64,000 bases of DNA from Cryptomeria japonica (Eukaryota > Streptophyta > Pinopsida > Cupressales > Cupressaceae), in assembly GCF_030272615.1 (NCBI RefSeq), contig NC_081405.1:475918008-475982007 (forward strand). Reading direction: 5' to 3'. Positions 21,633 to 33,347 of this stretch are shown here, in pieces. Made by a program: the position numbers and the translations under genes. A model generated the notes under the pieces. That model had not been told where the DNA came from, made no database searches, and saw only the letters and a list, made by a program, of their open reading frames with translations. How positions within the stretch are numbered: the first letter of the stretch is position 1; the number at the start of each line of letters is the position of its first letter.

Positions 21633-22992
21633 CTCTCATAATTCACTAGTGATCTAAGGTGACCAAGGGTTGGGATGTTTCAATATAAATTTAGTTTTAA
21701 ATGCATGACCAACTTATAGCTTAAAATAGAACAAAATGAAGTTCTAATGTGTCAAGACTACAAGTCACTTCCTCTAATAAGTTTTGAATGAAAAGAATGT
21801 TGTCATCTACAAAATTAGATTTGTGTTGTAGTATTTCTTACAAGTGTGATGCCTTAAATAAGACTATTGGTGAGTGCATGTTGAAAAATATATCCAAGAG
21901 CATCAACAATGGGACAAGGTGACAACCCTAGTGAATGGAAAAAGGCAATGGAAGAGGAGCTACAAGGTTAGACTATGGAATTGGTATCTCAATAATCACC
22001 ATGGTTCAATCTTAAGACTAAAATCTTTGGATTTCCTTGGGAAAGAATGATTGATACAACACAATCAAATCAAGGAAACTATTATTTGGATACTGATTCT
22101 CTTATGCTAAGATGACACTTACAAAAACTTATGTTGAAAACTTAACACTTTTGAAACTGAGGAGACTCCTATAGATGCCAAAAGCCTTATCAATTACAAG
22201 GCTTGAACTAATTTGGATACTAGTTGAGTGACATTAATTAACACTTCATGCAATATCTGATATTAACAAATGTAGAATAGATTGGGAACAAATACAGACA
22301 TTGACTAGAAAATGTAGGTCTAATTGATGGAAAATGCAAAAATCAGAGGGAAGGATACGAAAAATAATCAAGGACAAATGCGAGATTCTATCTTTATTTT
22401 TGGGATTTGAAATTTTGTAGTTCATTTGAGAAAATTTTGGATTGATTGTGTGATTAGACAGTTAGAAAACAATATGACCGTGGAATTTCACTACTCTAAC
22501 TAGCTTAATCAATAATGTTTACAAGCCAAATTCAGGCCAAGAATTCATTAGTCTAGCACAATAAAAAAAATCAAACAATATTCACTTTCTAAGGACAAAT
22601 CTCATTGCATCAAAGTTAGGCACACATATTAGACACTACATCAACCCAAATTCTTCACATATAAAGGGGTTTTACACACTTGTAAGTCTTTTTCTAAGTA
22701 GGACAAGTAGGGGCCTTTAGAACTGGAAGGACGACCCAATCACACCCTCCCTGGAAAGCTACAAATAGCTTGTTCTAAGTCCAAGATTTATGTCTCTATG
22801 CAAGGGAAGCATATGGCAAGTAACTTTAGGGCGTGCTACCACATCCTTGTACTAAAAATAAACACAATTTTAGGTCAAAAAGGGTGGTCTCCAGTTACAA
22901 AGGTATTTAGTATCGTCCAAGATCGCTAGTGCCCAAGACAATAGCAATTGAGACCTTGTTTGAGAATTTTGTCATAAAAATAGATCCTTACA
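21633..22992. other. Unassigned AT-rich stretch
   Basis: I see no gene here apart from one short Copia-like scrap at 21930-21992. The rest is anonymous, probably old element sequence. Confidence 0.5.
21930..21992 (+). pseudogene. Possible scrap of a Copia reverse transcriptase start
   Basis: The frame reads PSEWKKAMEEELQG, stop, TMELVSQ. This resembles the entry of Copia reverse transcriptases (W..AMEEE...N.TW.LV), with Met for Trp. It is only about 20 codons and then lost, so chance is possible. Confidence 0.35.
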
Positions 22993-23360
22993 TGTTACAA
23001 CTTTACAATTGTCATTGCACCAAAAGATCAACTTGTTAATGCCTGAAACAACCAATAGACTTATAAAATCCACAAGAGCCGGTATGTCACAAAATTGAGT
23101 GTTGTGTTGCACAACTCAAGAATACCAAGGGCACACACCTTGAAACAACCCCCCCAGTGCAAGCGAGGGGTATGAACATGTGACCAAGCTCTGATACAAC
23201 TTGTTACAAGTGCAATTGTCATTGCACCAAAAGATTGACCTGTTAATGCCCGATACAACTAGTAGACTTATATAATCCACAAGAGGCAATTAAGTCATGT
23301 CACAAACCCGAGCACTGCATTGCACAACACAAGAAGACCAGGGGCGCACACCTTTTAACA
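22993..23360 (-). mobile_element. TRIM (terminal-repeat retrotransposon in miniature)
   Basis: Two direct repeats of 155 and 159 bp (22993-23147 and 23202-23360) both run TGTTAC ... AACA/AAACA and flank only 54 bp. On the minus strand this short interior begins with TTGTATCAGAGC, one mismatch from the initiator-Met primer site, right after the 5' repeat. It ends in GGGGGGG, a polypurine tract, right before the 3' repeat. This is the full TRIM layout. It encodes nothing and would need proteins from an autonomous element. Flanking bases (TTACA left, TTATC right) are at best a worn duplication. Confidence 0.85.
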
Positions 23361-25251
23361 TTATCTACATGTGTTCTGCAACACCAATGAATACAAAGGA
23401 AATGACCGATGGGTTTTCACTAAGACAAGCCTTCATCTTTCACTTTTTCAATCCTTTATATAGCCCTCCAGATCAGTGTTCTTGAGGTTCAACCTTAGGG
23501 TGATGAAGTTCCTAGGCAAACCTCCTAGCAAAATAAAAAAATCTCATGCACCCCAGATCCACGAAGGCAAGACAAGAGGATACATGCATTATAGTTTGGG
23601 TCCACCCAAACATAAGTGAAAGAACACAAGACAATCACACATAAGTGTTAATTCCCTTAAGAAAATGAAATATTTGCTATTCTATCAAACAGTGAAAACA
23701 CAACAAAAATCAAGTCCCTATGGACATTCGTTTATTAGTTTTATATTTTTTGTCTTGGAATTATGAGTGCCACACGCTGAAAATCAAACATTAGTAATGC
23801 AAGACAACAACAAAAAATAGAATGAAAACCAAAGAATTATGAAAAATCAGAATATTATACTCCCACATTTTCAGTAGACAATTACAGATACCTATCTAAT
23901 GAATGTGACAATCTAGTGACACAGATGTAAAATGGATAACAAATGAATGCAAAAATCTCCATTAACAAATGTGAAAATCTGCAGTAATAAATACAAAAAT
24001 TTGCACTAACAAATGCAAAAATTTGTGTTGTGGGCTCTGGAACTATATCTACAGATTTTTTAGAATTATGCAAAAATTAGAGGATTAGATTATAATGCGA
24101 TGCTCAACATATTATAATGCATGGAATAAGCTACCACACACATTTGGTATTTTGTTTGGCTTATGTATTCATTGAGTTCACTTAGGAGTTGTTTCACATG
24201 ATGTATGCATCTTTGTTCTCTTCAAATGTGTATTTGTTCGACACATAGTCGATATCCGAGCATTTTTATGCGTACTAAATGGGGAATTCTTGGGTTAGTA
24301 GCAACTACATGCTAGAAAACATAGATTAATAGAAAGACTTGTACTCTATAAAAATAAAAAAGGTTAAAAATTACAATAGAAAGCTTATACCTTGTAGATA
24401 TTTACAAGAAAAGCACAAAATTGTGATAGAAAAATGCAAAATTATCGTACAACGAATGCAAAAATTTTGTTGGACAATTGCACTTTGGGAAATATGTGCA
24501 ACATTGTTAGTATGAAGAATTACAAAGATCATGGTTATTGAAAAGGGAGGATCAATGTTCAATTTATAGATTTGGAGATGTTTGATTCAATGGTTGAGAT
24601 TAATTTGAAGACAAAATTGATTGATGATTGTGATTCAATGAGCAGGTTGGTGAGAGACAATTACTCATTTTGACTGGATATGATTAAGAGATTAAATCAC
24701 TTAAGTAACTAGTTAAGATACACGCTTAGGAGTGGAATTGACTTGATTGAGTAGTTAAAAAAAGTTGATTTTGAAAAAGGGGGAAGTAACTAACTAGTCA
24801 GAAAAGGTGATTGATGAGTCACTAGTTAGAATTGAGTGTCAATGTTAGTTAACAATTTCCACATGTGATGTAGATAATTTAGGATGAAATGTCATTTAAC
24901 TTGCATTTGAGTTTTCAAAATGTCAAATGAAATTAAAATAATGAGAAGTGAATTTGAATTGAATTTGGAGTGAAATTATTTTTTTGAAATAAAGGGGAAA
25001 TTAAATGAATTTAAGAAGTTTATTTAATTAAAAGGGCATAGTTAAATAAATTATAATTAAAAAAAACTATTTAATTATGGGAGGACGACAATTGATTTTA
25101 ATTAAACAATAAAAATCATTTAGTTAAAGTGGAAAAGATTATTTATTTGATTTAAAAGAGGGAATGAACAATTGATTAAATGATTAACATGAAAATTGAA
25201 TAATTAAATTGAAATTAAAGAATAATAATGAAGTTAGATTAATTAAATAAG
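23361..25251. other. Unassigned AT-rich stretch with short repeats
   Basis: There is no credible gene. The stretch holds a small tandem repeat (23937-24030) and, from about 24860, LTR-like AT-rich sequence with TTAATTAAA runs. It is the likely target of the Gypsy-3 LTR that starts at 25252. Confidence 0.5.
23937..24030. repeat. Degenerate tandem repeat, about 22-bp unit
   Basis: Four imperfect units follow the pattern AACAAATGCAAAAATCTGCA. A related piece recurs near 24451 (AACGAATGCAAAAATT). Units differ by substitutions and by a 4-bp insertion in the first. Confidence 0.6.
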
Positions 25252-25560
25252 TGTACAATGTCGTAAATTATATCCACATACAATTGTGTCCTTGCCTAGA
25301 CCTCACCTTGGTGCTTTTTCTTTCAATGTCTGTTTACTATTTTGATTATGCTCACACCACCTACCAAACTTGCAAATTCATCACGTTCCCTACCTTCTTA
25401 TGAAACTTGAGTCTTGATTCTTAGGATTAGGGCATTGGGCACCATGGTCCTCTTAATTAGGACCCAAATTTGGTCCTCACAATGGTCGCCTCAGGTGGGT
25501 GGGAAATTTGATCTCATGTCAACCTACTCTGAAAATTCAATTAATTTTTGGATAGTCAAG

Positions 25561-25569
25561 TATAAAAGG
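25561..25569 (+). promoter_or_regulatory. TATA box in Gypsy-3 LTR
   Basis: TATAAAAGG matches a plant TATA box well and points toward the primer site. The solo LTR inserted about 75 bp downstream would disrupt its transcript. Confidence 0.45.
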
Positions 25570-25642
25570 AGGTCTAACCCTCTCATTTGATAACCTAATT
25601 TAAGCAAGCTTCATCAAGGTATACAATTTGTATTTGAAAAAA

Positions 25643-27083
25643 TGTGGTGACAAAAATAAATAAATTGAATCCAAAAGACCCACACACCAATGAGACTCTT
25701 GGTGCAAGTATATGAACTAATTGAACTAGTTCAACTTCCCAAGAGGTGTCCCATTGTTATATATCTCATAGGATCCCTAAAGCCAATGTTTTTCTCTTAG
25801 ATCATTGAGAAAGTGACTTAGGAATGACAAACTCCAAGAATGAGTGATTTATGATCTACATGCATGAGCGCATTCTGAGATCTATATGATGTTAAAAACT
25901 ATGATGATTAAGATTAAGATGAAGATAGTGATATGATAAAATATTAACAAATTATCCTAAAATGATATACTATCCTAGCATGAATATTCTACGATATGAA
26001 AATGCTTCTAAATGCTATGATGATATTCTAACAAAGAGAGGCTAAAATGTTTAGTAATTTAGGCTATAATGTAGATGCATGAAATCTTGGATATATGAAA
26101 AATGAAGAATGAGAGCTCTATTTATAGGGAAAATAGGGCAATGGATGGTTAAGATTTAATAATTTAACAAGGGCTAGGATTGAAAGTTAATCAATCCATG
26201 TTTACAATTCTCACCAATGAAATGGTGACAATTGTCAACAAGAGGTTTCTTGAGAGGAGAAGAAATGAGGGTTACCCTAGGAGGAAAAGGTTAAGGTTAG
26301 GTTAGGGTTATTCAATGGATAAAGCTTTTACCAAAGGGGTAAACTCTTGTGCAAGGGTTAATAGGATAACCAGGGTCAAACTCATGAGTGCTTGATGAGA
26401 CCACTATGTTAGATGAGGGCTAAGTTAGAGAGACAGTCTCTAACCATGCAAGAAGCTTGAGTTAACCATTAATGGTTAGGAAGACTTTGGAGACAAATTT
26501 GTAAGAGTCCTTCCAAATTTGGGGGAACTCAACAAGTTAGCTTGTTGAAGAAATAAAGCCTTTAATGCATTTAGAAGACTTTCTTCCCAATTTTGAGAAG
26601 TGACCTCCTCAAACTTAGGGCAATGATATGATTAGAGGGGTTAAGGCCAATTGATTAATATTAGATGGGTTCTAGAAGAATATTTAGGAGACAAGTGGGA
26701 GATGTAGGAAAATGCAAGTGGATGGGGAAAAAGGATTTTAATTAAAATAAAATTACTTTATTTTAACCAAAATAAATGCATCTTGCATAAATACAAGTGG
26801 GGGATTTAATAAATAAACTGGATTTATTTATTTGCAATGATCAATTTAATTAAATGTAAATTTAATTTGAAAAGGGAGAAAGGAGAATTAATTAAATAAA
26901 GTGATTTATTTAATTAAAGGCTGGAAAAGGTTTAGGTGAATTTAATTAAATAAATTGAGTAATTCATTTAATCAAATAGATGAAAACAAAGAAATTAATT
27001 AAATAGCATTTAATTAATAGGAGTGGGGTTAAAATAAATATTAAATATTTATTTAGAAAAGTGGTCAGATTTATACATCTACA
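25643..27083 (-). repeat. Solo LTR of the Gypsy-2 type, reverse orientation
   Basis: Its complement parallels the Gypsy-2 LTR (34806-36241) from end to end. It starts TGTAGATGTATAAATCTGACC (minus strand, 27083), carries CTATAAATAGAGCTCTC near 26127-26112 and a CTTGGTGCAAG block near 25715, with a closely similar length (1441 against 1436 bp). No internal element sequence adjoins it, so it is a solo LTR. I could not find a clean target duplication, so edges are approximate. Confidence 0.65.
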
Positions 27084-27715
27084 CATTTCATTTACAAGCA
27101 TTTAATTTCAGATCTAGCATTTCCCTCAAAATGAAAGCATCTTTCTATGATTTTCATTTTAATTATCATCTCAATCTCAAGGTTAATTCCTAAACCAGGA
27201 TTTGACATAAGGGAAACCCCTATCCACAACACTTTCTTTTATCTTTCCATGTAGTGGGAATTGACTCAAGAGATTTACTCTGAGATTTCAACAGATTTGA
27301 TGATGACAAACATGTTTAGCTTTTGACGGAGTGGAATTTAAAGGACCAAAGTGAATCTCTATTGCCTAGTCCTGAAAAATTTGGCCAAATGTTTGGCTAC
27401 AGATTTTAAATATATTCATTTTCCCAGGGTCCTATCCACGGCTCTGTTAGATATTTGTAGCAATTTGTTTTTGTCAATTTACTTTAGTTTTCCTAAATAC
27501 TTTCCCTAGAATCAATTATACAATTTCAATTGCATTTTCAACTCAAACAAAACGGGAATAAGGATTCAATTGGCATTCAACCCTCTTCCTAATATAATTG
27601 AGGTTGGATCTATTGTATTTATCCTTCTTTTAATATTTTGGCATGAGAAAGTTAGGTTATTTCCTAGATTACAAAGCATAACTTGTGAAACCCTAATTTT
27701 CCCACCATTACATTT

Positions 27716-28121
27716 TTGTGAACCCGACTTCTTTTGTGCTATTTTTGATTTATTGTTGTAAATATAATTTGTATGCATTTAACATTCATGTTTGCACTCG
27801 TAAATCATATTTTCAAGTGAATTACATAAATTTTGTCATTAATTTCATAAAAATCCTAACTTATTCATCTAAAATTGACTTATGGGTTGCATAATTTTTC
27901 AGTTTTGTGTTCAAATTTAATTTTAAGACATGATATGCTCATATTTAGATGCATACAATATCCAATATCATAATTCACATTGTTTGATTTATTGGTTAAT
28001 CAATCATTTTTACAAAGAATTGCATTGCTTAATCATAGTTCTCAATCTTTACATCCAATTTTCCCTCCTTTGTGCATGAGTTTTGTTACCATTGGTCCTA
28101 CACAAAATATTATAGTGAGAA
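27716..28121 (+). other. Gypsy-3 primer site and short leader
   Basis: TTGTGAACCCGACTTCTTT directly follows the LTR and resembles the Gypsy-1 primer site. About 390 bp of AT-rich leader follow, with no ORF of note, and end abruptly at the truncated Copia-2 LTR at 28122. Confidence 0.5.
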
Positions 28122-28974
28122 TAAGTTGTTGGCAAATGGTATGTGTGTATCCTAGAGAGTGATACTTGATTCTTGCTAGACCGGAGAAGTGTGTTGATAC
28201 TTGTAGAGTGTGATTGCAGAAGAAAAGGAGCTAAAGTGGATTTGCCTTGGCATTGAGTGTTGTTATCAAATCAATGTATTACTTGTTGACTTCTAACCAT
28301 TTCAACACCTAGAAAATCCCTTAACCGGGTAGCTTTGACAAGATTTTTTATAAATCCTTTAACATGGTGACTCAATTCAATGAGTTCTTCAAATCCTCTT
28401 GCGAGGTAACCTTTAATAGGGTTCTAACCTTTAACCGGGTATTTAGCCATCCCTTAATGAGGTGATCCCTAGAAGGACCAGTTCCTAGCAGAACCTATTG
28501 TAATAGTATTTAACCAGACTAGGCTCCTAACAGAGTGGACTTCAAAAGAGTTCAAGAATAGCTTGTGGGCATTCATCCCCACCGTGGTTTTTCCTAGTTG
28601 GGTTTCCATGTGAAAAATCAGTGTGTCATGTGTGATGCCTTTCATGTGATGGTTTAGTGTTTTATGTCAAACTGGTAAAACATGTTGAACTAGCAGTCAT
28701 TATATTTTTCATGATAGATTACCTATTTATGCATAAGGGTGAAGTGGAAATGAGGTATTAGATTGTATGGAAAGCTAAGGGTTACCAGTTTATGTCTTTC
28801 ACATTCTCACCATGTTTTACTGGTAGTGATCTGGTTTAGACCTGTGTTAGGGCTTGCTAGTTAAAGTTCAGTGTTTGCAATCAAACCAGTTTAGGAAAAG
28901 TGTTTTTGCCTGTACTGATTCACCCCCTCCTCTCAGTTTCAGTTTGGTACTAATTGTTCATCATTTATTCATCA
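28122..28974 (+). repeat. Copia-2 5' LTR (3' two thirds)
   Basis: It matches 34013-34805 plus 41696-41753 and ends TTATTCATCA before the primer site. The left edge is an abrupt junction with Gypsy-3 leader sequence, without TG or a duplication, so it was lost by deletion. It contains the repeated TTAACCGGGT-like motifs and the CACCGTGGTTTTTCC module at 28579-28610. Confidence 0.88.
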
Positions 28975-28976
28975 AT

Positions 28977-28988
28977 TGGTATCAGAGC
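28977..28988 (+). other. Copia-2 primer-binding site (initiator Met tRNA)
   Basis: TGGTATCAGAGC, two bases after the LTR end. Confidence 0.95.
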
Positions 28989-29045
28989 ATCCTTTGGATC
29001 CTCTGTGTTGTAAGCTTCACTACTTGAGGAAAAGATCCTACTCTA

Positions 29046-29880
29046 ATGATGAAGAGGGAAGGTCCAAAGTTCAACAGAGACAACTTTAAAATATGGCAGG
29101 ATAGAATGAAGATATACATCAAAAGCATGGGTGCTCAACACTGGAGCTATGTTGAGAATGCTTATGTTATCCCTACCAGTACTCTCACCGATGATCAAAA
29201 GAGAGAGATTCAGGAGAATGGGCAAGTCATGGAATCCCTAATCAACAGTGAATCCGATATTGAGTTTATTGATGTTTAGGATAAAGATAATCCCAAAGAA
29301 GTATGGGATGCTCTTGAGAATATCTATGGAGGTGATGAGCATGTGAAACAAGCTAAGGAAGAGATCCTTAGGGGAAAGTTTGAAGACATGCAGATGGTTG
29401 AAGGAGAGACCATTCAACAATATGGAATAAGAATCAAAATTGTTGTTGGAGACATCAAGAGTGTAGGTGGTATAATAGATGATTCCACTATTGTTAGCAA
29501 AGTCTTGAGATCCTTATTACCGGTCTATGCAATAAGGGTTGCTGCTATTCAGGAGTTGAGGTCTATAGACAACACTAAGGTATCCCTAGACTCCATCATT
29601 GCTAAGTTGATAGCTTATGAGCTAAATAATTATGATGGTAGTATTCAGAAGAGTGAATCAACCTATAGAGCATCTGTTGCACCATCTAGAAAGGGAAAAG
29701 AAGCTAGTACCAGTGGTGAACCAAGACAAAGAAGACAAATGGATGATGAGGAGATCTTGATGGAATTTGAAGCTCTTCTTGCCAAGAGACTTCCTAAGGG
29801 AACTGGTAAATACAGAGGTTAGCTCCCTTTGAAATGCTTTTCTTGCAATAGGATAGGACAAATTGTTGTAAACTATCCTA
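29046..29880 (+). pseudogene. Copia-2 gag and worn zinc knuckle
   Basis: It starts at the first of two ATG codons (ATGATGAAG), as in Copia-1. The capsid region includes FNRDNFKIWQDRMKIYIKSMG, QHWSYVENAY with the Trp intact (Copia-1 and Copia-3 have a stop there), VWDALENIYGGDEHVKQAK and SKVLRSLLPVYAIRVAA. Stops are at 29277 and 29820. The knuckle reads CFSCNRIGQIVVNYP: the His is Gln and the last Cys is Tyr, so it could not bind zinc. Gag would form the virus-like particle in the cytoplasm. Confidence 0.88.
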
Positions 29881-30293
29881 ATGGTGATAACAAGGACAAA
29901 CCAGAGAATTTCAAGAAGTTCAAAGGGGGAAACAAGAGAAACTGTTTTGTAGCAGTTGATGAAGGTGTCACTGATGAGGAATCAAAGGATGAAGATAGTG
30001 AAGACATTGTGTTTGTAGTAGTTAATGAAGATGTGTCAGACAAGAAGGCTCTTGTATCCCACTTTGATAATTCCAATGAGTGGATTATTGACAGTGGCTG
30101 TTCTCACCATATGACTGGTGACCGGAGTAAGTTTCTATCTTTGGAAGAATTTGATGGTGGTGTGGTTCATTTTGGTAATGATGCACCATGTATGGTAAAA
30201 GGTAGAGGGTCCATCTCTCTGAATGGAAAAAGCAGTGTTGACAATGTGTATTGGGTAGAAGGTCTTAGACACAACCTTTTGATTGTTGCCTAG
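29881..30293 (+). pseudogene. Copia-2 aspartic protease
   Basis: After an acidic spacer (DEGVTDEESKDEDSEDI) comes WIIDSGCSHHM near 30084, GGVVHFGNDAPCMVKGRGS and VYWVEGLRHNLL. It stays in the gag frame without a frameshift. The block ends at a TAG at 30291, the same codon that is TAG in Copia-1. Confidence 0.88.
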
Positions 30294-31637
30294 TTGAATG
30301 ATAATGGACTCACTCTGGAATTCAGAGATGGAGTGTGTAAAATAAAAGGTAAGAGTGGTGAACTGATGGCCACCAGTATGCAGACCAAAGGTAACCTATT
30401 TCAGCTGAATGCAAATATCAGTACATGTCTAATGGCTAAGTTTGATGATAGTTGGATATGGCATAGGAGACTCTTCCATGTAAACTTTGATAATATTGTG
30501 AAGGCCAGTAAGATCAAGGCAGTTAGAGGATTGCCTATGTTGAGCAAATCGGAAAATCCTTTGTGTAGAGAGTGTCAACTGGGGAAAATGTCCTCCTCAA
30601 CCTTCAAAGGTAAATCTTTCACTGTAGACAATTTACTTGATCATGTGCATACTGATTTGTGTGGTCCTATGAAAACTAGGAGTGTGCAGGGAGATAGGTA
30701 TTTTATGATTCTTATTGACAATTTCTCAAGAATGATGTGGGTCACATTCTTGAAGGACAAGTCTGAAGCCTTTGGAAATTTCAAAGCCTTCAGAGCACTG
30801 GATGAAAAAGAAAGTGGTAAAAGGATTAAGTGCCTAAGAACTGGTCAAGGAGGAGAATTCACTTCCAGTGAATTCAACAAGTACTATAAAGAGAATGACA
30901 TCAAGAGGCAATTGTCTACCCCGCAGACTCCACAACAGAATGACCTAGCAAAGAGAAATAATCGGACTGTAGTTGAAGCAGTCAGAACTATGCTGATTCA
31001 AGGAAAAGTTGCTCACACTTTCTTGAGAGAAGCAGTGAGCACTACAGTCTACACTATGAACCGAGTACTCATCAAGAAAGGTAAGGATAAAAATCCTTAT
31101 GAGTATTGGACCGGTAAGACACCAGTGGTAAGCTACTTTAGAGTGTTTGGTAACAAATGTTATATCAAGAGGAGTGAGAATTAGAGCAAGCTTAAAGAAA
31201 AATGTGATGAGGGAATATTCCTAGGGTATTCCACAAAAAGTAAAGCTCTCAAATGTTTCAACAATAGGACTCAGAGAATTGTTGAAAGAATCAATGTTAG
31301 AGTTGATGAAAACTCTGAGAAACCTGAGGAAACTGACAGTGAGCAAGTAGGAGAGGAACCGATAGTAACCTTCTATGAATGAGTTGCAAAACAACTTAGC
31401 ACTAGTAATAGTGCTCCTATACCAGTAGATACTGATGCTGATGAAGATGAGGATGAAGAAGAAAAGCAAGAGGAAACAACTAGAATCATCCCAAGGTATG
31501 TAAAGCTAAATCATGATCCAAAGTAGATCATAGGAGATAAGGATGCATGAATTCTTACAAGAAGAAAGGTCAGAGAAAACTCCTGCACGATCTCTGAATT
31601 TGAGCCTAAAACATTCAAAGAGGCACATAAAGGTGAA
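30294..31637 (+). pseudogene. Copia-2 integrase and linker
   Basis: The zinc domain WHRRLFHVNF ... CRECQLGKM is present. The core keeps the first Asp (HTDLCGPM), but the second is Gly (LRTGQGGEF), and the third-position region reads NDLAKRNN with Lys where Glu is expected, so two of three catalytic residues are gone. The C-terminal [12 protein letters not shown] and FGNKCYIK follow, ending at a TAG (31182) that replaces the Gln of EHQGK. The acidic linker to 31637 has further stops at 31380, 31524 and 31548. Confidence 0.87.
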
Positions 31638-32471
31638 GGCTGGATCAAGGTAATGGAAGAGGAACTTTACTAGATAGAAAAGAATGGTACATGGTCTTTG
31701 GTACGCAGACCCAAGCATAAAAATATCATACGCACCAAATGGGTTTTCAGAAATAAGCCGAATGAAGATGGCACAGTGGTAAGAAACAAAGCCAGACTAG
31801 TGTGTAAAGGATATGCTCAAGAAAATGGAGAAGACTATGGAGAAATCTTTGCTCCAGTAGTCAGAATGGAAGGAGTTCGTATGCCTCTTGCATATGTAGC
31901 CTCCAAGGGATTTAAAGTATATCAAATGGATGTAAAATCTGCATTCCTGAATGAAATACTAGAAGAGGAGGTGTATATAGAGCAACTAGATGGGTTTTCC
32001 CTATCAGAAGATAGTGACATGGTGTGTAGGCTACATAAAGCCTTGTATGGACTAAAGCAGGCACCTAGAGCATGGTATGAACGCTTGCACTCTCATCTTG
32101 TGAAGATTGGATTTGAAAGAACAAGTGAAGATAGCAATATCTACCTGAAATAAGAAGGAAATCAGATTCTAATCTGTGAGGTATTTGTTGGTGACATAAT
32201 GTTTGGAGGAGATGACAAGATGAGTCATGATTTTGCAGATGAGATGAAAAAGGAATTTGAGATGTCACTTATAGGGGAGATTAAGTTCTTCATTGGACTA
32301 CAGAATCAACAAATGAAAGATGGAATCTTTATCACTCAGTCCAAGTATGTCAAAGAGGTGTTGAAGACATTTGGCATGGAAGACAGTAAACCGGTTGGTA
32401 CATCGATGGTGACTGGTTGTAAATTATACATAGAAGATGACTCAGTGTCGGTACATGAGAAAGAATACTGA
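31638..32471 (+). pseudogene. Copia-2 reverse transcriptase
   Basis: RVT_2 motifs in order: [68 protein letters not shown]. The catalytic loop is FVGDIMFGG, with Gly for the first Asp of the usual VDD. This alone would abolish polymerisation. A TAA at 32151 and a TGA at 32469 interrupt it; the latter is one transition from the CGA of YRSM. Confidence 0.88.
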
Positions 32472-33137
32472 TCAATGATTGGTAAATTACACTATGTAGT
32501 ACATAGCAGACCAGACATTGCACATGTAGTGGGCATTACTGCAAGGTTCCATAAAAGCCCAAGAGAATCCCACTTGATAGTAGTCAAGTGGATTCTTAGA
32601 TATCTGAAGGGAACTATTGACTACGGATTATGGTATCCACATAGTAATGATTTCAACCTAAAAGTGTTTACAGATGTTGATTGGGCTGGTAATGTGGATG
32701 ACTAAAAGAGCACAATCGGTGGTGCATTCTTTCTTGGTGGTAGACTAGTCTCATGGATGAGTAAGAAGCAGAGTTGTATCTCTCAGTCTATAGCAAAAGT
32801 GGAAGATGTTGCAAAATTTATGAACTGCACCCAGACAATTTGGATGAAGCATGTATTAAATGGCTTCAAAGTCCTTGTATCTGAACTGATAAGTATATTT
32901 TGTGACAACACAAGTGCAATTAACATCTCTAAGAATCTGGTTATACATGATAGAACCAAGCACTTCGAGCTGAAGTATAATTTCTTGAGGGAGAAGGTTT
33001 AAAACAAAGAGGTTGTACTGGAACATGTTTCCAGTAAGGAGCAGTTAGCATACATATTCACCAAGCCTCTACCGAAGGCTACCTTTACCTATTTGAGAGG
33101 TGAATTAGGGGTACTGCCCCTTCAAGAGGTGAACTAA
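32472..33137 (+). pseudogene. Copia-2 RNase H and polyprotein end
   Basis: It continues with MIGKLHYVVHSRPDIAH and the RNase H domain (DVDWAGN, SCISQSIAKVED with the usual Glu-Tyr worn to Glu-Asp, FCDNTSAI). It ends GVLPLQEVN at TAA 33135-33137, matching Copia-1. Stops at 32703 and 33000; the latter is one transition from the CAA/CAG of VQN. Confidence 0.87.
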
Positions 33138-33347
33138 AGGTGTTTGTTCCACATCAATCAAGTCTTACATTGATATATCTTTTTCAGATTTGGTGTGTTG
33201 AAGGATGCTACTCCTTAGGGGGAGTAGCATAGTGGGACATAGATGTGTATGCCTCCTTTTTTGGCATTGTTGTCAAAGGGGGAGAAGATGTGAAGCAGAA
33301 GCAAAAATATATCTTTGTATATTGTCATCAATGCCAAAGGGGGAAAT
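33138..33347 (+). other. Copia-2 3' leader with hairpin and polypurine tracts
   Basis: Three GGGGG tracts are spaced through 210 bp: inside a hairpin (33207-33228), in CAAAGGGGGAGAAG near 33280, and in GCCAAAGGGGGAAATTG at the LTR edge. The last is the likely plus-strand primer. Confidence 0.75.

Larger units (their letters stand above)
25252..27712 (+). repeat. LTR of a third Gypsy element (Gypsy-3), interrupted
   Basis: It starts TGTACAATGTCGTAAATTA, like the Gypsy-1 LTR start, and ends CCCACCATTACA. It is followed by a primer site almost identical to that of Gypsy-1. A 1441-bp LTR of another family in reverse orientation lies inside at 25643-27083, leaving about 1.0 kb of its own sequence. 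Downstream internal sequence is short and is cut by Copia-2. Confidence 0.6.
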
